A DNA stretch of 15,575 nucleotides from Pseudomonadota bacterium (lineage in GTDB: Bacteria > Pseudomonadota > Gammaproteobacteria > Steroidobacterales > Steroidobacteraceae), in assembly GCA_021850555.1 (NCBI GenBank), contig JAJZLX010000218.1:1-15575 (forward strand). Reading direction: 5' to 3'. A model generated the notes under the pieces. The model was not told the origin of the DNA. It was given only the letters and a program-made list of their open reading frames with translations, and did not search any database. Of this stretch, positions 14,808-15,575 are shown piece by piece; the stretch's first letter is position 1, and each line of letters begins with the position of its first letter. Both the position numbers and the translations under genes were made by a program.

Positions 14808-15097
14808 TCCGGGAGAAGTCCAGCTGGCCGGCTCGAAGTACATTCCCGCAATCAACCAGGGAGCGCTGATGTCGAGCACCGGCTCGAAGATCCTGCCGGT
14901 GACCGTTGTGAACTGGACGTCCGCTACGAACGCGCATCGCACCGCAACAAAGAGCGCATCGTGGCGGGAGGTTTGGTCTCGCAAGCGGACGCCACCCAGA
15001 CTCGCTCTTGCGATACCGAGGTCGAAGCGACACACTTTGCGTCAAATCCGAGGTGGAAATGGCGGTGATGTGGGTGCAGTGAAAAAGATGCGGAGGA
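14808..15097. other. 290 bases without an assignable gene
   Basis: Open frames exist on both strands. A minus-strand reading includes FTTVTGRIFEPVLDISAPWL and looks protein-like, but the frame runs on through the TetR gene and I recognise no family. The stretch probably contains the promoter of the Sel1-repeat gene. No hairpin terminator for tetR is evident. Confidence 0.3.
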
Positions 15098-15575
15098 ATG
15101 CGGCGGTTCGTTTGTCTTGCTGCTGCTTTTTCCCTTGTTGCTCCTCTTGTCTGCTCGGCATATCCCACACACGCCCAGGCGTCAGGCCTGCTAAGGAAGG
15201 CGAACAGCGGGAACGTTCGTGCGCTGAGCGAGATCCGGACCGCCACCCGCCGCGGCGATCCGCACGCGGAGACTATCCTGGAAGGTATGTAGAGCTTCGG
15301 CAAGGTCTTGCCGCACGATCCCGGCAAGGCGGACCAATGGTTTCGCAAGCCGGCCGAGCAGGACGACGGCGCCGCGGCGGATGCGCCGGCGACTGATTAC
15401 CATGTCGGTGTTTGCATGGCGCGGAACAATCCGAGGGCCGTTTACTGGTTCAGAAGAGCTGCCAAGGATGGATCCCAGATGGCAGAATTCACATTGGAAT
15501 CCATGTACAAAAGCGGCGGTGTTTCGCCAAAGAATACAGCGAAAGCGCGCAAGTGGTTGCGGAGAGCCGCTATTA
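15098..15575 (+). pseudogene. Secreted Sel1-repeat protein, interrupted by TAG, partial at the window end
   Basis: ATG 15098 opens with a signal peptide (MRRFVCLAAAFSLVAPLV ... SAYPTHAQA, about residues 1-28). Sel1-like repeats follow. In the first, GDPHAETILEGM is followed by TAG (15290-15292) and then, in the same frame, SFGKVLPHDPGKADQWFRKP and AEQDDG; this is the Sel1 pattern A..LG.MY..G.GV..D..KA..W..KAAEQ.D with the Tyr codon replaced by TAG. A second repeat (AVYWFRRAAKDG, then YKSGGVSPKNTAKARKWLRR) continues open to the window end. TAC or TAT to TAG is one base change. Sel1 repeats form helical scaffolds for protein binding, often in the periplasm. GGAGGA directly abuts the ATG, too close for a good ribosome binding site. 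Mutation, readthrough or a sequencing error are all possible. Confidence 0.75.

Noticed and set aside
14079..15035. 318-residue minus-strand frame divergent from or over tetR
   Set aside because: Most of it is antisense to tetR. The first 75 codons look protein-like but match no family and have no separate stop.
1..15575. CRISPR array, tRNA/rRNA genes, insertion sequence or prophage
   Set aside because: No regularly spaced repeats, no tRNA-like cloverleaf with its conserved loops, and no transposase or integrase motifs were seen on either strand.

Overview
This is a GC-rich window (apparent G+C in the mid 60s) with Gram-negative gene content: a TonB-dependent outer-membrane receptor, a small glycine-tailed RRM RNA-binding protein, a His-rich PadR regulator like E. 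coli YqjI, and a BlaI/M56 pair. This fits a gammaproteobacterium of the Xanthomonadales/Nevskiales/Steroidobacter type. I am fairly confident only of 'proteobacterium'; the lower rank is inference.

Layout. 1-1114 (+): the tail of an unidentified gene, overlapping by ATGA an inositol-monophosphatase/HisN-like phosphatase. 1107-4016 (-): a large secreted protein with a YncE-like beta-propeller joined to an acid-phosphatase/phospholipase-C-type phosphoesterase; a perfect 15-bp hairpin marks the convergent junction. 4017-4865: a mostly silent gap ending in an AT-rich promoter/operator. 4866-5504 (+): the PadR regulator. 5505-5927: no convincing gene. 5928-6350 (-): an unrecognised 140-residue protein. 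6351-6687: the structured leader of the RRM gene (6688-6981), which is followed by a 19-bp stem-loop. 7039-8793: a decayed stretch holding the remains of a short-chain dehydrogenase (about 7438-7921) and of an ABC-exporter ATPase (about 8276-8793). 9057-11924 (-): the TonB-dependent receptor. 12500-13872 (+): a BlaI-type repressor and an M56 membrane metallopeptidase, overlapping by GTGA and divergent from the receptor. 14151-14807 (+): a TetR-family repressor. 15098-15575 (+): a secreted Sel1-repeat protein broken by an in-frame TAG and cut by the window edge.

How the genes fit together. The best candidate functional unit is receptor plus BlaI plus M56. An M56 protease with no periplasmic sensor domain probably inactivates the BlaI repressor, and the receptor reads from the same intergenic region. 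PadR probably controls its own promoter. PadR, BlaI and TetR each lack an obvious classical target inside the window. Two clear gene remnants, a broken Sel1 gene and low coding density from 6982 to 9056 suggest an accessory region losing genes. I saw no tRNA, rRNA, CRISPR array, transposase or integrase.
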